46,155 bases of DNA, taken from Pseudomonadota bacterium (GTDB taxonomy: Bacteria > Pseudomonadota > Gammaproteobacteria > Burkholderiales > Rhodocyclaceae). Both the position numbers and the translations under genes were made by a program. Position 1 is the stretch's first letter, and each line of letters opens with the position of its first letter. The notes under the pieces are model-generated. The model was not told the DNA's origin and did not search any database. It was given only the letters and a program-made list of their open reading frames with translations. Positions 1 to 8,097 of the stretch are shown here, in pieces. Where the stretch lies: assembly GCA_008501585.1 (NCBI GenBank), contig QQUN01000015.1:1-46155 (forward strand). The letters run 5' to 3'.

Positions 1-132
1 AGCGACCAGCGCACTGCATGGTTGCCAGCGTTCCTGGCCTACTACAATGCCCGACGGCCTCACTCCGCTCTTGGATACCAGCCTCCAGCTTCCCGAATCC
101 CCGGGAACAACCTATTGCAACTCAACAGCTAG
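1..132 (+). pseudogene. IS transposase, C-terminal end only (IS481/IS3-type integrase core)
   Basis: Frame 1 is open from the window edge to a TAG at 130-132 and encodes about 43 residues. It contains YYNARRPHSALGYQPP, the C-terminal signature of DDE integrase-core transposases of the IS481 and IS3 families (W-x-F-x-x-Y-N-x-x-R-P-H-S-A-L-G). The start lies outside the window, so it may be a complete transposase cut by the window edge rather than a true fragment. It sits just upstream of a broken TetR gene. Confidence 0.8.
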
Positions 133-180
133 GGCGCGCGTCCTAATGTGCATTAGGTCAACCGTCCTAATGCGCTCACA

Positions 181-753
181 ATGACATCTCCCACCACCCG
201 CGAACAGATCGTCGAGGCCGCCGACCGGCTGTTCTACGAGCACGGATACGCGCGCACCTCCTTTGCCGACATTGCCGGCGCGGTGCAGATTTCGCGCGGC
301 AACTTCTACTACCACTTCAAGACCAAGGACGAGATCCTCGACGCGGTGATTGCGCTGCGTTTGGCCAACACGCGCCGCATGCTGTTGTAGTGGGAGGCAG
401 CCGACCCTCAGCCGGCGGCGCGTATCCGCAGCTTCATCCACATCCTGCTCGCCAACCGCGCCAAGATCATGCGCTACGGCTGCCCGGTGGGCACGCTGTG
501 CGACGAGCTGGCCAAGCTCGATCACGTGGCCCAGGCGGCGGCCGCGGATATCTTCACCCTGTTTCGCGAATGGCTGCGCGGCCAGTTCGCGCAGCTCGGC
601 CACGCCGCCGAGGCCGACGCGCTGGCCCTGCATGTGCTCGCCCGCAGCCAGGGCGTGGCCACGCTCGCCGCCGCCTTTCACGACGAGGCCTTCATCCGCC
701 GGGAAGTCGCCGCGCTGGGCGACTGGCTCGATACCACGCTGGCGCACGCCTGA
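181..753 (+). pseudogene. TetR-family transcriptional regulator interrupted by an in-frame amber codon
   Basis: Residues 1-69 form a typical TetR N-terminal helix-turn-helix (TREQIVEAADRLFYEHGY, then SFADIAGAVQISRGNFYYHF). The frame stops at TAG 388-390. The same frame then continues without a shift to TGA 751-753 and encodes a plausible TetR ligand-binding domain, including GCPVGTLCDELAKLD and LFREWLRGQF. Read through, the product would be 190 residues, normal for the family. The codon context (CTG TTG TAG TGG GAG) suggests a CAG glutamine codon changed by one C-to-T transition. As written, only a DNA-binding stub without the dimerisation domain would be made, so the gene is probably inactive. 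A base-call error or rare readthrough cannot be excluded. Confidence 0.85.
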
Positions 754-795
754 GCGGCCCCGTCTGACCTTCACACCCCACCGAGGAGCCCGACC

Positions 796-1083
796 ATGTT
801 CGTGGTACTGCTGCGTTTTTCCGACAACAAGGCCCGCGCCGCCGAGCTGATGGCCGCCCACAATGCCTGGATCCAGCAGGGCATCGACGACGGTGTGCTG
901 CTGTTGGTGGGCAGCCTGCAACCCGCCGCGGGCGGCGCATTGCTCGCCCATGGCGTATCGCGCGCCGACCTCGACGCGCGTGTGCGCCAGGATCCTTTCG
1001 TGGACGCCGGCGTGGTGCGCGCCGAGATTCTCGAGATCGCGCCCCATCGTGCGGATGCGCGGCTGGGCTTTCTGCTCGACTGA
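796..1083 (+). CDS. YciI-like family protein
   Basis: A 95-residue protein starting MFVVLLRFSDNKARAAELM, preceded by GAGGAG at 7-8 bases. The size, the N-terminal beta strand followed by a helix ending in a conserved-type histidine (AAHNAWIQQG), and the segment SRADLDARVRQDPFVDAG (dimeric alpha-beta barrel, 'DPF' motif) match the YciI/YCII family. These are small cytoplasmic proteins distantly related to muconolactone isomerase, and their reactions are mostly unknown. It lies 42 bases after the TetR pseudogene and 29 bases before tag, all on the same strand, so the three may form one transcription unit. Before it was broken, the TetR protein could have controlled it; this is inference from position only. 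Confidence 0.8.
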   Translation: MFVVLLRFSDNKARAAELMAAHNAWIQQGIDDGVLLLVGSLQPAAGGALLAHGVSRADLDARVRQDPFVDAGVVRAEILEIAPHRADARLGFLLD

Positions 1084-1112
1084 GCCTAGACCTCGACACG
1101 ACGAGCGCAACG

Positions 1113-1733
1113 ATGAGCAAGACGATCCCCGGCCCCGACGGCCAGCCGCGCTGCCGCTGGTGCAGCGCGGCGCCCGAATTCTTCGCCTATCACGACACCG
1201 AATGGGGCTTTCCGGTAGATGACGACCGGCGCCTGTTCGAAAAGCTGTGCCTGGAGAGCTTCCAGTCCGGCTTGAGTTGGCGCACCATCCTCGCCAAGCG
1301 CGACAACTTCCGCCGCGCCTTCGATGGTTTCGACTTTCACCGCATCGCCGGCTACACGGAGGGCGACATCGCCCGCCTGCTGGCCGACGCAGGCATTGTG
1401 CGCCACCGCGGCAAGATCGACGCGGTCATCAACAACGCCCGGCGCGCGCAGGAACTGGTCGCCGAAGAAGGCTCGCTCGCCGCCTACGTCTGGCGCTTCG
1501 AACCCGACCCTGCCACCCAGCCCGACCCCCAAACCGCCTCCACCTCCGATGCCTCGATCACGCTATCCAAGGCTCTCAAGAAACGCGGCTGGCGCTTCGT
1601 CGGCCCCACCACCGTGCATGCCTTCCTGCAAGCCACGGGGCTGATCAACGACCATGTTGAGGGATGTGTGATTCGCGAGCGGGTTGAGGTGGTGCGGGCG
1701 GGGTTTGTGCGGCCTGGGGGGGGGGGGGGCTAA
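1113..1733 (+). CDS. tag: DNA-3-methyladenine glycosylase I
   Basis: This protein excises 3-methyladenine from alkylated DNA as the first step of base-excision repair. The 206-residue sequence carries the family hallmarks: a zinc-binding Cys (C14 or C17 in RCRWC), AYHDTEWGFPV with H27, the helix-hairpin-helix region around FQSGLSWRTILAKR, and the C-terminal NDHVEGC supplying H181 and C185 with the same H-x3-C spacing as E. coli Tag. E. coli Tag is about 187 residues; this one has a short N-terminal extension. The last five residues are all glycine, encoded by a run of 14 G directly before the stop, so the exact C-terminus is uncertain. The catalytic core is intact. Confidence 0.93.
   Translation: MSKTIPGPDGQPRCRWCSAAPEFFAYHDTEWGFPVDDDRRLFEKLCLESFQSGLSWRTILAKRDNFRRAFDGFDFHRIAGYTEGDIARLLADAGIVRHRGKIDAVINNARRAQELVAEEGSLAAYVWRFEPDPATQPDPQTASTSDASITLSKALKKRGWRFVGPTTVHAFLQATGLINDHVEGCVIRERVEVVRAGFVRPGGGGG
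1716..1729. repeat. Homopolymer tract of 14 G
   Basis: Fourteen consecutive G residues span the last codons of tag, ending one base before its stop. Such tracts are prone to slippage and to sequencing error. A change in length would alter only the extreme C-terminus of Tag and could extend it toward the T6SS effector gene on the opposite strand. Confidence 0.9.
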
Positions 1734-1816
1734 GTCACCAAGCGGCTGACGTGGGTGACAGTGGGGATGGGGTTTGAATCGCGGGGGTGTCACCGAAACC
1801 GCTGATGGGGATGTGT

Positions 1817-3649
1817 TTAACTCCGGTCAAACACCACCCGGCGGCGCACGTGTCCTTCGCTCTCCCGCCGGGTGTCGGTCATGGCCTTGACGGTGCGCTC
1901 GGTGAAAAAGTCTTCCATATCCAGTAGATCTTCGAAGTCGGAGTCATGCATGACCGGGAAGCTGCCGGGAGACTTGGCATCCTCGGCGAGCATGCGCTGT
2001 TCGAATGCGGTGAGCGCTTTGCCGCGACGTTGCTTGTCCTTGGCCAGTTGAAGCTTCTCGGCCTTGTCGTATGCACCCAATGGGCCGGCAAGATAAAACG
2101 AAGCGTGCGAATCGTGGACATGCTCGTCGAAGAAGGCATGCACAGGCTCGGGCACCTCGTGGGTACGCGCCGTTTCGTCGATGGCCGCCTGGTAAACAGG
2201 CGACAGCGCCACGGGGCCAGGCTGGCGGCCGGGCATGGGGTGCGTCGCACGGCGCCGGTCGATGTCATCCTTCCGGCGTTTGCTCTGCATCACCCGCGCC
2301 ATGTCGCGCTGAAAATCCCCCTCGCTCGCGGTCAGGTCTTCCCGGTCTTGCGCGTTGGCGCGCTGATAGCTGGCCAGCGTCTTGAACTGCGGCGCGACCC
2401 GCAGCCGCCACCGCCAGTACAGGCGCATGTGCTTGAACAACAGGTCTTCGACCTTGGCCGCCGAACCGCTGGACCAGATGGCGTAGTCGCGGAAGCGGGT
2501 GGCGAGGACGGGGTCGATTTTGAGGTCGTCGACGACGTCACGGCGGTCATTGGCAATGAGCGCATCACTATCGAGTAGTGGCACCCCCGATTTGCGAGCC
2601 TCCAGATACATATTCACCTGCGGCACCTGCGATGCCAGTAGCGCCCGGTGGCCCGGCGCCTTGCCCTGCTCGCCCGGTGCATATCCACCGCCGACATCCG
2701 AATGTGCCCCGGGATAGACGATTTCGACGCAGTTGGCCGGATAGGTCGCGCCATCGCGCGCTGTGCTCAGTGGAAAGGACTTGCGGATCTCGTGTGCCGC
2801 CACATAGTGCACACAGCGCTCGATGGCCGCCGGAATCGCCATGGTGCCGTCGGCCCAGTCCATCAAGCCATCACCTCCGATGGGTGAAGAGTCCGCCAAT
2901 CCCACCGAGGCGACCGTGTCGAACAGCCCCATGAACTGGAAACGGATCGGAATGCCACAAAAGGTGTAGCCGCCGCCCTCGGACTTGCAGCATTCCAGGA
3001 TCCAGTTCGCCCAGGCACGGGCTTGCGCCGCACCACGCGAAAACCCGAAGATCGAAACGTTGATCAGTGTGATTTCCGGTTTCTGGTGTGCGATCGATTG
3101 CCTCAGGCGTCGCTCGGCATGTTGGAAAAAGGCCCGCCGTTTGCCGGAGAACACCGTCCAGCCGTTCTTGAGGACGTCGGGGTTTCGGATGGCGATCAGG
3201 GCCTCGTCGTCGGGGATCAAGTTGGATGTGCGAACCGCCCTATTGACCGCGTTATAGAGCTGGATCATGGCCCAATACAAACGTGCTTCGCCACCGGTAG
3301 CCATGGATTTTCCGCTGGACGACTCTGAGCTTTCGCCGATCTTGGGAAAGGGGGTTCCGACGCCTGGAACATAGAATGGAAAGTAGCCGTTCTGGTAGTC
3401 GTCGCGAAATGCATCATGGAGGACAACGATATTCGAGTGGCTGCGAGCATTGGGGTCTGGAACCAGTTCCTGGTCCCGATGCTTGTTGTTGTTCGTGCCA
3501 TCGAAAAACATGCCGACCCAGATGGATTGCCGGCATGCTGGCTTGCTCATGTCCGGTAGGCAATTGAACGCACGGGTACGTTGAGCCTGCTCTCTCGCGG
3601 ACAGCTTGCGAAGGCCGGGAAGATCAGAGGACGGTGTAATTACGCTCAT
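1817..3649 (-). CDS. T6SS phospholipase effector, Tle1-type (DUF2235)
   Basis: A 610-residue protein of the DUF2235 alpha/beta hydrolase family, which includes the Tle1 antibacterial phospholipases delivered by type VI secretion. It has the Tle1-type nucleophile motif GFSRGA with S204, a candidate acid D244 in GLFDTVASVG, and a candidate histidine H316 in GAHSDVGGGY. The N-terminal strand WVGMFFDGTNNN is also typical of the family. No signal peptide is visible, as expected for a cytoplasmic T6SS cargo. The start codon overlaps the stop of the DUF3304 gene (ATGA), and the gene is last in the cassette vgrG, DUF4123, DUF3304, effector. The likely target is membrane phospholipid in the periplasm of a competitor; that role is inferred from family and context. 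Confidence 0.88.
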   Translation of the reverse strand: MSVITPSSDLPGLRKLSAREQAQRTRAFNCLPDMSKPACRQSIWVGMFFDGTNNNKHRDQELVPDPNARSHSNIVVLHDAFRDDYQNGYFPFYVPGVGTPFPKIGESSESSSGKSMATGGEARLYWAMIQLYNAVNRAVRTSNLIPDDEALIAIRNPDVLKNGWTVFSGKRRAFFQHAERRLRQSIAHQKPEITLINVSIFGFSRGAAQARAWANWILECCKSEGGGYTFCGIPIRFQFMGLFDTVASVGLADSSPIGGDGLMDWADGTMAIPAAIERCVHYVAAHEIRKSFPLSTARDGATYPANCVEIVYPGAHSDVGGGYAPGEQGKAPGHRALLASQVPQVNMYLEARKSGVPLLDSDALIANDRRDVVDDLKIDPVLATRFRDYAIWSSGSAAKVEDLLFKHMRLYWRWRLRVAPQFKTLASYQRANAQDREDLTASEGDFQRDMARVMQSKRRKDDIDRRRATHPMPGRQPGPVALSPVYQAAIDETARTHEVPEPVHAFFDEHVHDSHASFYLAGPLGAYDKAEKLQLAKDKQRRGKALTAFEQRMLAEDAKSPGSFPVMHDSDFEDLLDMEDFFTERTVKAMTDTRRESEGHVRRRVVFDRS

Positions 3650-4197
3650 CTTTGAAGGAACTCGTTGAACTCGTCATCGGTGAGCGGACGGGCGCCGCCC
3701 AGGCCTGCCGGGTGGTGAGGACTGTGGGCGCCGTACTTCGTGACATAAACCCGGATCTCGTCGTGCGGCAAAAAAAACACCTGAGTTTCATCTGGTTCGT
3801 CATAAGGTTCGATAGGCACGGTTTTCTTGAGGATCTTTGTCGGAACCTCCGGGTCGTGCCGACAGTTGCTCTTTCCTTCCGCATCAACACCTTTCGAACA
3901 ATCACCACGACGCCACTCGATGGTTACCTGCAATCCCTCGAGCCATTTACGCGGAATCATTACGCAGCAAACCGAGCCGCCGCCACTGCCAAGACCCACC
4001 CCGCTTCCCCAGGTGCCATCGACATAAAATTCATGAATGCCATTGGGTGAAAAGTTGTAGGCAGCCAGCGAACTGGCCGCGACATTCGGATCGGGCCGGT
4101 CGTCATTGGTGACATCGCAGGCCGTCAGTGTCAGCAGGGTGAACAGGGCGATAAAGCGGCGGGTCCAGCGGCGGCTGGAGATAAGGCGGTGAGTCAT
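3646..4197 (-). CDS. DUF3304 lipoprotein, probable immunity protein for the Tle1 effector
   Basis: A 183-residue lipoprotein. The start is set by the ATGA overlap with the DUF4123 gene; an upstream ATG in the same frame would run deep into that gene. The N-terminus has arginines, a hydrophobic stretch (FIALFTLLTL) and a lipobox LTAC with C27. The mature sequence begins C-D; Asp at +2 favours retention in the inner membrane, facing the periplasm, under the E. coli Lol rule. The rest resembles DUF3304 (strands such as GIHEFYVDGTWGSG, then VCCVMIPRKW). Periplasmic lipoproteins beside Tle1 effectors act as immunity proteins in other bacteria (Tli1), and this gene is sandwiched between adaptor and effector with 4-base overlaps on both sides. 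Immunity function is inferred. Confidence 0.82.
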   Translation of the reverse strand: MTHRLISSRRWTRRFIALFTLLTLTACDVTNDDRPDPNVAASSLAAYNFSPNGIHEFYVDGTWGSGVGLGSGGGSVCCVMIPRKWLEGLQVTIEWRRGDCSKGVDAEGKSNCRHDPEVPTKILKKTVPIEPYDEPDETQVFFLPHDEIRVYVTKYGAHSPHHPAGLGGARPLTDDEFNEFLQR

Positions 4198-5144
4198 GGG
4201 TGCTCCGAGGCTGAAGCCTTGGCGGAGTGTTCTGCCAGCGCTTCGATTTGATTCCAAATGTCATCATTCCATCCGGTCACCGCATCGGCAAAGCGTTTCG
4301 AGCCGCTGCGGGTGGCGTTGAAGGTTGCCGCCAGCGCCGGGAGGGTATGAAATCGCTCCGATGCGCTCCAGGCGAGCGTAATGAACTGGAGTTGATCGGG
4401 GGCGTCGTCAATGCCATACGTGCGGGCGATACCGAGCAGGGCGTCGAGCCGGTGCCACAGCGTGGCCGGATCTGCGGTAGGGATGATCTCGGGCGACTGG
4501 TCGCGGAGGATGTCGAAGAGCGTATCTGCTTCCGCCGCTTGCATGAGCGTGCCGAACTGTGCGTCGTCAAAGTGGATGCGCGTTTCGTCATGGGGCGGAG
4601 CGGTGGAGTCGACCGGGGTGAAGTTGATCGACTGAAGTGAGCCGTCGCGATCGACCCATGCCCAGCGGCGGATCGTGCGGGCGAGCCATGCGTTCTGTGT
4701 CGGGTCGAGTGTCTTGAGTGCGTTGGGCAGGATGCGCGTGTCGGCATAGCGGCAGAAGAGTCGTGTGCCGTCGGCGCTCTGGGCGTCGGCCAGCCACTGC
4801 AGGGCGCGAAGATCGGGCGCGCCGGCATGGGTCGCGATTTCAAGTACCGACAATGCGGGGCGAGCGTCGGTCGCGGAAATCAGGCGCTCGAGTGCCGCCA
4901 TGTCTGCCAAGCTCAACGCAAACAAGCGCGGCCCCAGTTCGCCGTAGGCTGCATAGGCAGTGCCTGCCAGCAGTTCGATCGACGGCCCGACCGCACGTTC
5001 GAACCGGTGGTGTGCAGTGGCATTGAGCATGCTCATGTCGAGCAAGGCGTAGGGGGCTGAAGTGTTGTTGGCGCTTTGCGCCAGCCAGTGTGTGAGTTCT
5101 GACGCAAGGTTGCCATTGAAGGTGTTCTGAAGGAATCGGGCCAT
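4194..5144 (-). CDS. DUF4123 protein, T6SS effector adaptor/chaperone (Tap/TEC family)
   Basis: A 316-residue cytoplasmic protein. The N-terminal half fits DUF4123: YALLDMSMLNATAHHRFERA, then LLAGTAYAAYGELGPRLFAL, then the pattern FCRYADTRILPNAL. DUF4123 proteins (Tap-1/TEC, VasW) load an effector onto a specific VgrG tip and do not become part of the secreted machine. It lies 13 bases downstream of vgrG and overlaps the lipoprotein gene by 4 bases, so it very likely pairs this VgrG with the Tle1-type effector two genes downstream. Confidence 0.85.
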   Translation of the reverse strand: MARFLQNTFNGNLASELTHWLAQSANNTSAPYALLDMSMLNATAHHRFERAVGPSIELLAGTAYAAYGELGPRLFALSLADMAALERLISATDARPALSVLEIATHAGAPDLRALQWLADAQSADGTRLFCRYADTRILPNALKTLDPTQNAWLARTIRRWAWVDRDGSLQSINFTPVDSTAPPHDETRIHFDDAQFGTLMQAAEADTLFDILRDQSPEIIPTADPATLWHRLDALLGIARTYGIDDAPDQLQFITLAWSASERFHTLPALAATFNATRSGSKRFADAVTGWNDDIWNQIEALAEHSAKASASEHP

Positions 5145-5157
5145 GATGCTCGCCGCC

Positions 5158-8031
5158 CTATTGCATCACGGCAAATGGCGAACCGGCCTTCATCGCTGCG
5201 AGCAGACACGCCTTGCAGACGGTTTGCGGAAAGGTCGGCAAACCATAGTCCGCCCGCGTCGGCCCCCCAAACGACTTCTTGCTCGCATGCACCGTAATCG
5301 TCCCCGGGCACTCGACCGTGATCCCGCCGTCAATCGTGATGCTCGCCCCGCCCTCGGTGGCGAGCACGATGCGTTTGCCGGCGGCGAAGTCGATGTGTTC
5401 GGTGATCGAGACGAGTTCGAGATCGTCTTTGGCCTGGAAGGCCATCTCATCGCTTTGGGCCTGCATCTCGATGTCGTCTTTGGCGGCGATCAGGGTGATG
5501 CCGGCGCCCCCTGCGCCGGGGCTGATGGCGCCGGCGAGCAGGCCGATGGCCTGGCCGGTATGGAGGCGGGCGCGGCCGGCGATGGCGAGGTTGGTGTCTT
5601 CGCCACTGATGAGGCTGATGGTCTCGCCGTTGCTCAGTTGCATGTGCCCGCCGGCGACGAAGCCGAGGCCGGCGCGGGCGGCCTGGATGATGGCTGCGTC
5701 GGTGAGTTGGGGGACTTTGGCTGTCGTGGTGGTGTTCTTCTGGCCGGCGTCGGCCAGGGCGGTGTCGAAGTCGCTGCCTTCGACCATGCCGCGGGCGATG
5801 GTGTGCAGCGCTTTGAGCGGGGCGGCGTCCGGGTCGATGGTGCTTTGGTTGGGCGCGCGGCTGCCGATGGCGGCGGCGAGCTGGACGGTTTGGTGGGTGG
5901 CTGCGGCTTTGGAGAGGGTTTGGGCCAGCGCATCGGCCTGGCCGAGCAGGGCGGCGGCGGGGGCCATGTCGCCGGCCGGCTCGGCGTCGCTGGCCGTGGG
6001 CCAGGTGCTCAGGGTGATGCCGCGAGCGCCGCGCAGCGCGCCCCAGGCGTCGGTGCGCAGCTCGGCGCCGATGCCGCGGAAGCTGCCGCGGTAGTTGTCG
6101 GCCTGGTGGATGAGGTGGCCGAGGTTGAGCTGCGAGGCATGCCCGGTGCTGTGCAGGGCGACGCGTTGCTGGGCGTCGGTGTCGTCGAAGACGAGCTGGT
6201 TGTGGCCGGCGAAGCGGCCGTGGGCGCCGAATTCCTTGCTCTTGATGCCGCTCAGTGCGGCCCCGTGGTGGTGTTCGTTGGCGGCCGCGCCGTGCCAGGC
6301 CGGGCTGTGGCCGGCGGCGAGGTTGCCCTGGGCGGCGGGGCTGTGGTCGGTGGCCTGCTCGAATACCGCGCGATCGGGCGGGGCGGCGTCGGCGCCGCCG
6401 GGGGTGGGGGTGATGCCGCCTTCGCCGCGGCCGTTGTAGAGCGCGCCGAGCACCACCGGGCGGTCGATGTCGCCGCCGAGGAAGGTGACCAGCACTTCCT
6501 GGCCGATGCGCGGCAGGGCCTGCCAGCCCATGCCGGGGCCGGCCTGGCGGGTGGCCACGCGAACCCAGCAGCTGCTGCGGTCGTCGGCGGTGTGGCCGTG
6601 CTGCCAGTGGAAGCGGATCTTGATTCGTCCGAGCGCGTCGCACCAGATCTCGTCGGCGCCGTTGGCGTGGATCTCGCCTTGGGGGCCGACGACGATGGCG
6701 CTCATCGGCCCGCCGACGGTGGGGCGGGGGTTGAGGCGTGCGCCGGTGGCGTCGGCCAGTTGCGCTCGCCACGGCAGCGTGGCCGATTGGGCGGTGAAGG
6801 CGTTGGCGTAGCCGCGCTCGGCGGCCAGTGCCAGCAGTTCGGCGGGGAGGGCGCGTGGGGCGTGTTGTGGGGCGATGGGGTCGAGGGTGGGGTCGTGCGT
6901 GTCCTCGAGGCCCGGTTCGTCGGCGCCGAGGCGGCGGGCGATGGCGGCCATGGCCTGTGCATTCAGGTTGTTGATGCCGACATGGGTCAGTTCCAGCAGG
7001 CTCAGGCGCGGCGGCTCGGCCGGTGCGGCGATGGTGTCGTGCGGGGCGTCGAGCAAGTCGAAGGCGGTGCCGGGCCGGAAGCTGCGCACGGTGCTGCGGC
7101 CGACGAAGGTGGTGTGGCGCGCTTCGAGTGCCTCCATCATCAGGCGTTGGTAGCGTTCGGCTTCGGCGGCGGTGGCGAAGGCGTAGAGGCCGGCGTCGTC
7201 GTAGCGTTCGAGCGCGGGCGCGTGCTCGCCGCCGACGGCCAGCGCGGTGGGCACGTGGGCGGTGACGGCGCGCTTGGCCTTGTAGTCGTAGCTGAGCACG
7301 GTGCCGATGGCCGGCTGCAACCGGCGGTGGGCGCCAAACGCGACGACCGCGTCCTGGTCTTCCTGCGAGTCGGCGCGGTGAAAGCGGATGCCGCGCCCGC
7401 CGTTGGCGTGTTCGGACAACCGGTCCTCGGGCCAGCGCGGGCTGTCGGCAAACAGGCGCATGCGGTGGCCGGCGGGGGCGGCGTCGTCTTCCTCGATGCA
7501 CCAGCCAATGCCTTCTTCGGCCAGCAGGCGCGAGACGAAGGCGTAGTCGGATTCGCGGTATTGCACGCAGTAGCTGCGCGCTCGCGCGCCGGTGAGGAAC
7601 TCGGCCACCTCCTCGCTCCAGTGCCAGGCGGCATGCTCGGGGTAGTCGGCAAAGACGGCCTCGATGATGTCGACGACGGATTTGTCCTGGAAGACGCGGT
7701 TGTGCCGGCCGCGCGAGAGCAGCCAGGTCCACGGCACCAGGGTGAGCCGGTAGCGGCAGAAGCCGCCGTCGGCGCCGAGCTTGAGTGCGGCGCGCACCAG
7801 GGCCGAGCGCCCGGCCCGGCTGCCGTCCGACAGGGTGCTGTGCAGCGTCACCGCCTGGCCGAGCAGGGCCTTGAGTTCGATGAAGGCGTCGGTCGAGAGC
7901 AGATCGACCACCAGCTCGAAGCCCGCCGAGGCCGCCTCGGACCCCCACCAGGCCTCCACCGGCAGATCAAACGGGGCGTCGCGCCAGGTCAGCGCGAACA
8001 GGCGGGTGTCGGAGGTGAAGGACGAAAACAT
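5158..8031 (-). CDS. vgrG: Type VI secretion tip protein VgrG with C-terminal DUF2345
   Basis: A 957-residue VgrG. The N-terminal region has the gp27-like Rhs/VgrG core, including VVDIIEAVFADYPEH, CVQYRESDYAFVSRLLAEEG and LSLLELTHVG. The gp5-like OB fold follows around residues 450-535, with DALGRIKIRFHWQHGH, SCWVRVATRQAGPGMGWQA, PRIGQEVLVTFLGGDIDRPV and the VLGALYNG end. A DUF2345 domain occupies roughly residues 770-900, rich in short beta repeats (GGHMQLSNGETISLISG). Length and order are standard for evolved VgrGs that recruit effectors through DUF2345. No core T6SS genes (tss) are in the window, so this is an orphan vgrG cassette that must use a sheath encoded elsewhere. It heads the operon DUF4123, DUF3304, Tle1. 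Confidence 0.95.
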   Translation of the reverse strand: MFSSFTSDTRLFALTWRDAPFDLPVEAWWGSEAASAGFELVVDLLSTDAFIELKALLGQAVTLHSTLSDGSRAGRSALVRAALKLGADGGFCRYRLTLVPWTWLLSRGRHNRVFQDKSVVDIIEAVFADYPEHAAWHWSEEVAEFLTGARARSYCVQYRESDYAFVSRLLAEEGIGWCIEEDDAAPAGHRMRLFADSPRWPEDRLSEHANGGRGIRFHRADSQEDQDAVVAFGAHRRLQPAIGTVLSYDYKAKRAVTAHVPTALAVGGEHAPALERYDDAGLYAFATAAEAERYQRLMMEALEARHTTFVGRSTVRSFRPGTAFDLLDAPHDTIAAPAEPPRLSLLELTHVGINNLNAQAMAAIARRLGADEPGLEDTHDPTLDPIAPQHAPRALPAELLALAAERGYANAFTAQSATLPWRAQLADATGARLNPRPTVGGPMSAIVVGPQGEIHANGADEIWCDALGRIKIRFHWQHGHTADDRSSCWVRVATRQAGPGMGWQALPRIGQEVLVTFLGGDIDRPVVLGALYNGRGEGGITPTPGGADAAPPDRAVFEQATDHSPAAQGNLAAGHSPAWHGAAANEHHHGAALSGIKSKEFGAHGRFAGHNQLVFDDTDAQQRVALHSTGHASQLNLGHLIHQADNYRGSFRGIGAELRTDAWGALRGARGITLSTWPTASDAEPAGDMAPAAALLGQADALAQTLSKAAATHQTVQLAAAIGSRAPNQSTIDPDAAPLKALHTIARGMVEGSDFDTALADAGQKNTTTTAKVPQLTDAAIIQAARAGLGFVAGGHMQLSNGETISLISGEDTNLAIAGRARLHTGQAIGLLAGAISPGAGGAGITLIAAKDDIEMQAQSDEMAFQAKDDLELVSITEHIDFAAGKRIVLATEGGASITIDGGITVECPGTITVHASKKSFGGPTRADYGLPTFPQTVCKACLLAAMKAGSPFAVMQ

Positions 8032-8059
8032 GAGTGCGCCCTGATATCAGCGGGCACTC
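8032..8059 (-). promoter_or_regulatory. Inverted repeat directly before the vgrG start codon
   Basis: The outer arms GAGTG and CACTC and the inner arms GCCC and GGGC enclose TGATATCAGC. In the mRNA this hairpin would occupy the ribosome-binding region immediately before the vgrG ATG, so it could lower translation or serve as a protein site. No function is demonstrated. Confidence 0.35.
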
Positions 8060-8088
8060 ATTGTACATACGACATTGGCATCAATAAA
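8060..8088 (-). promoter_or_regulatory. Candidate sigma-70 promoter for the T6SS cassette
   Basis: On the minus strand, TTTATT and TACAAT are separated by 17 bases in a short AT-richer island, 29 bases before the vgrG start. The -10 is good and the -35 weak. It lies between the end of the peptidase gene and vgrG, which would allow the cassette to be transcribed separately. Confidence 0.35.
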
Positions 8089-8097
8089 GCGGTGGGT

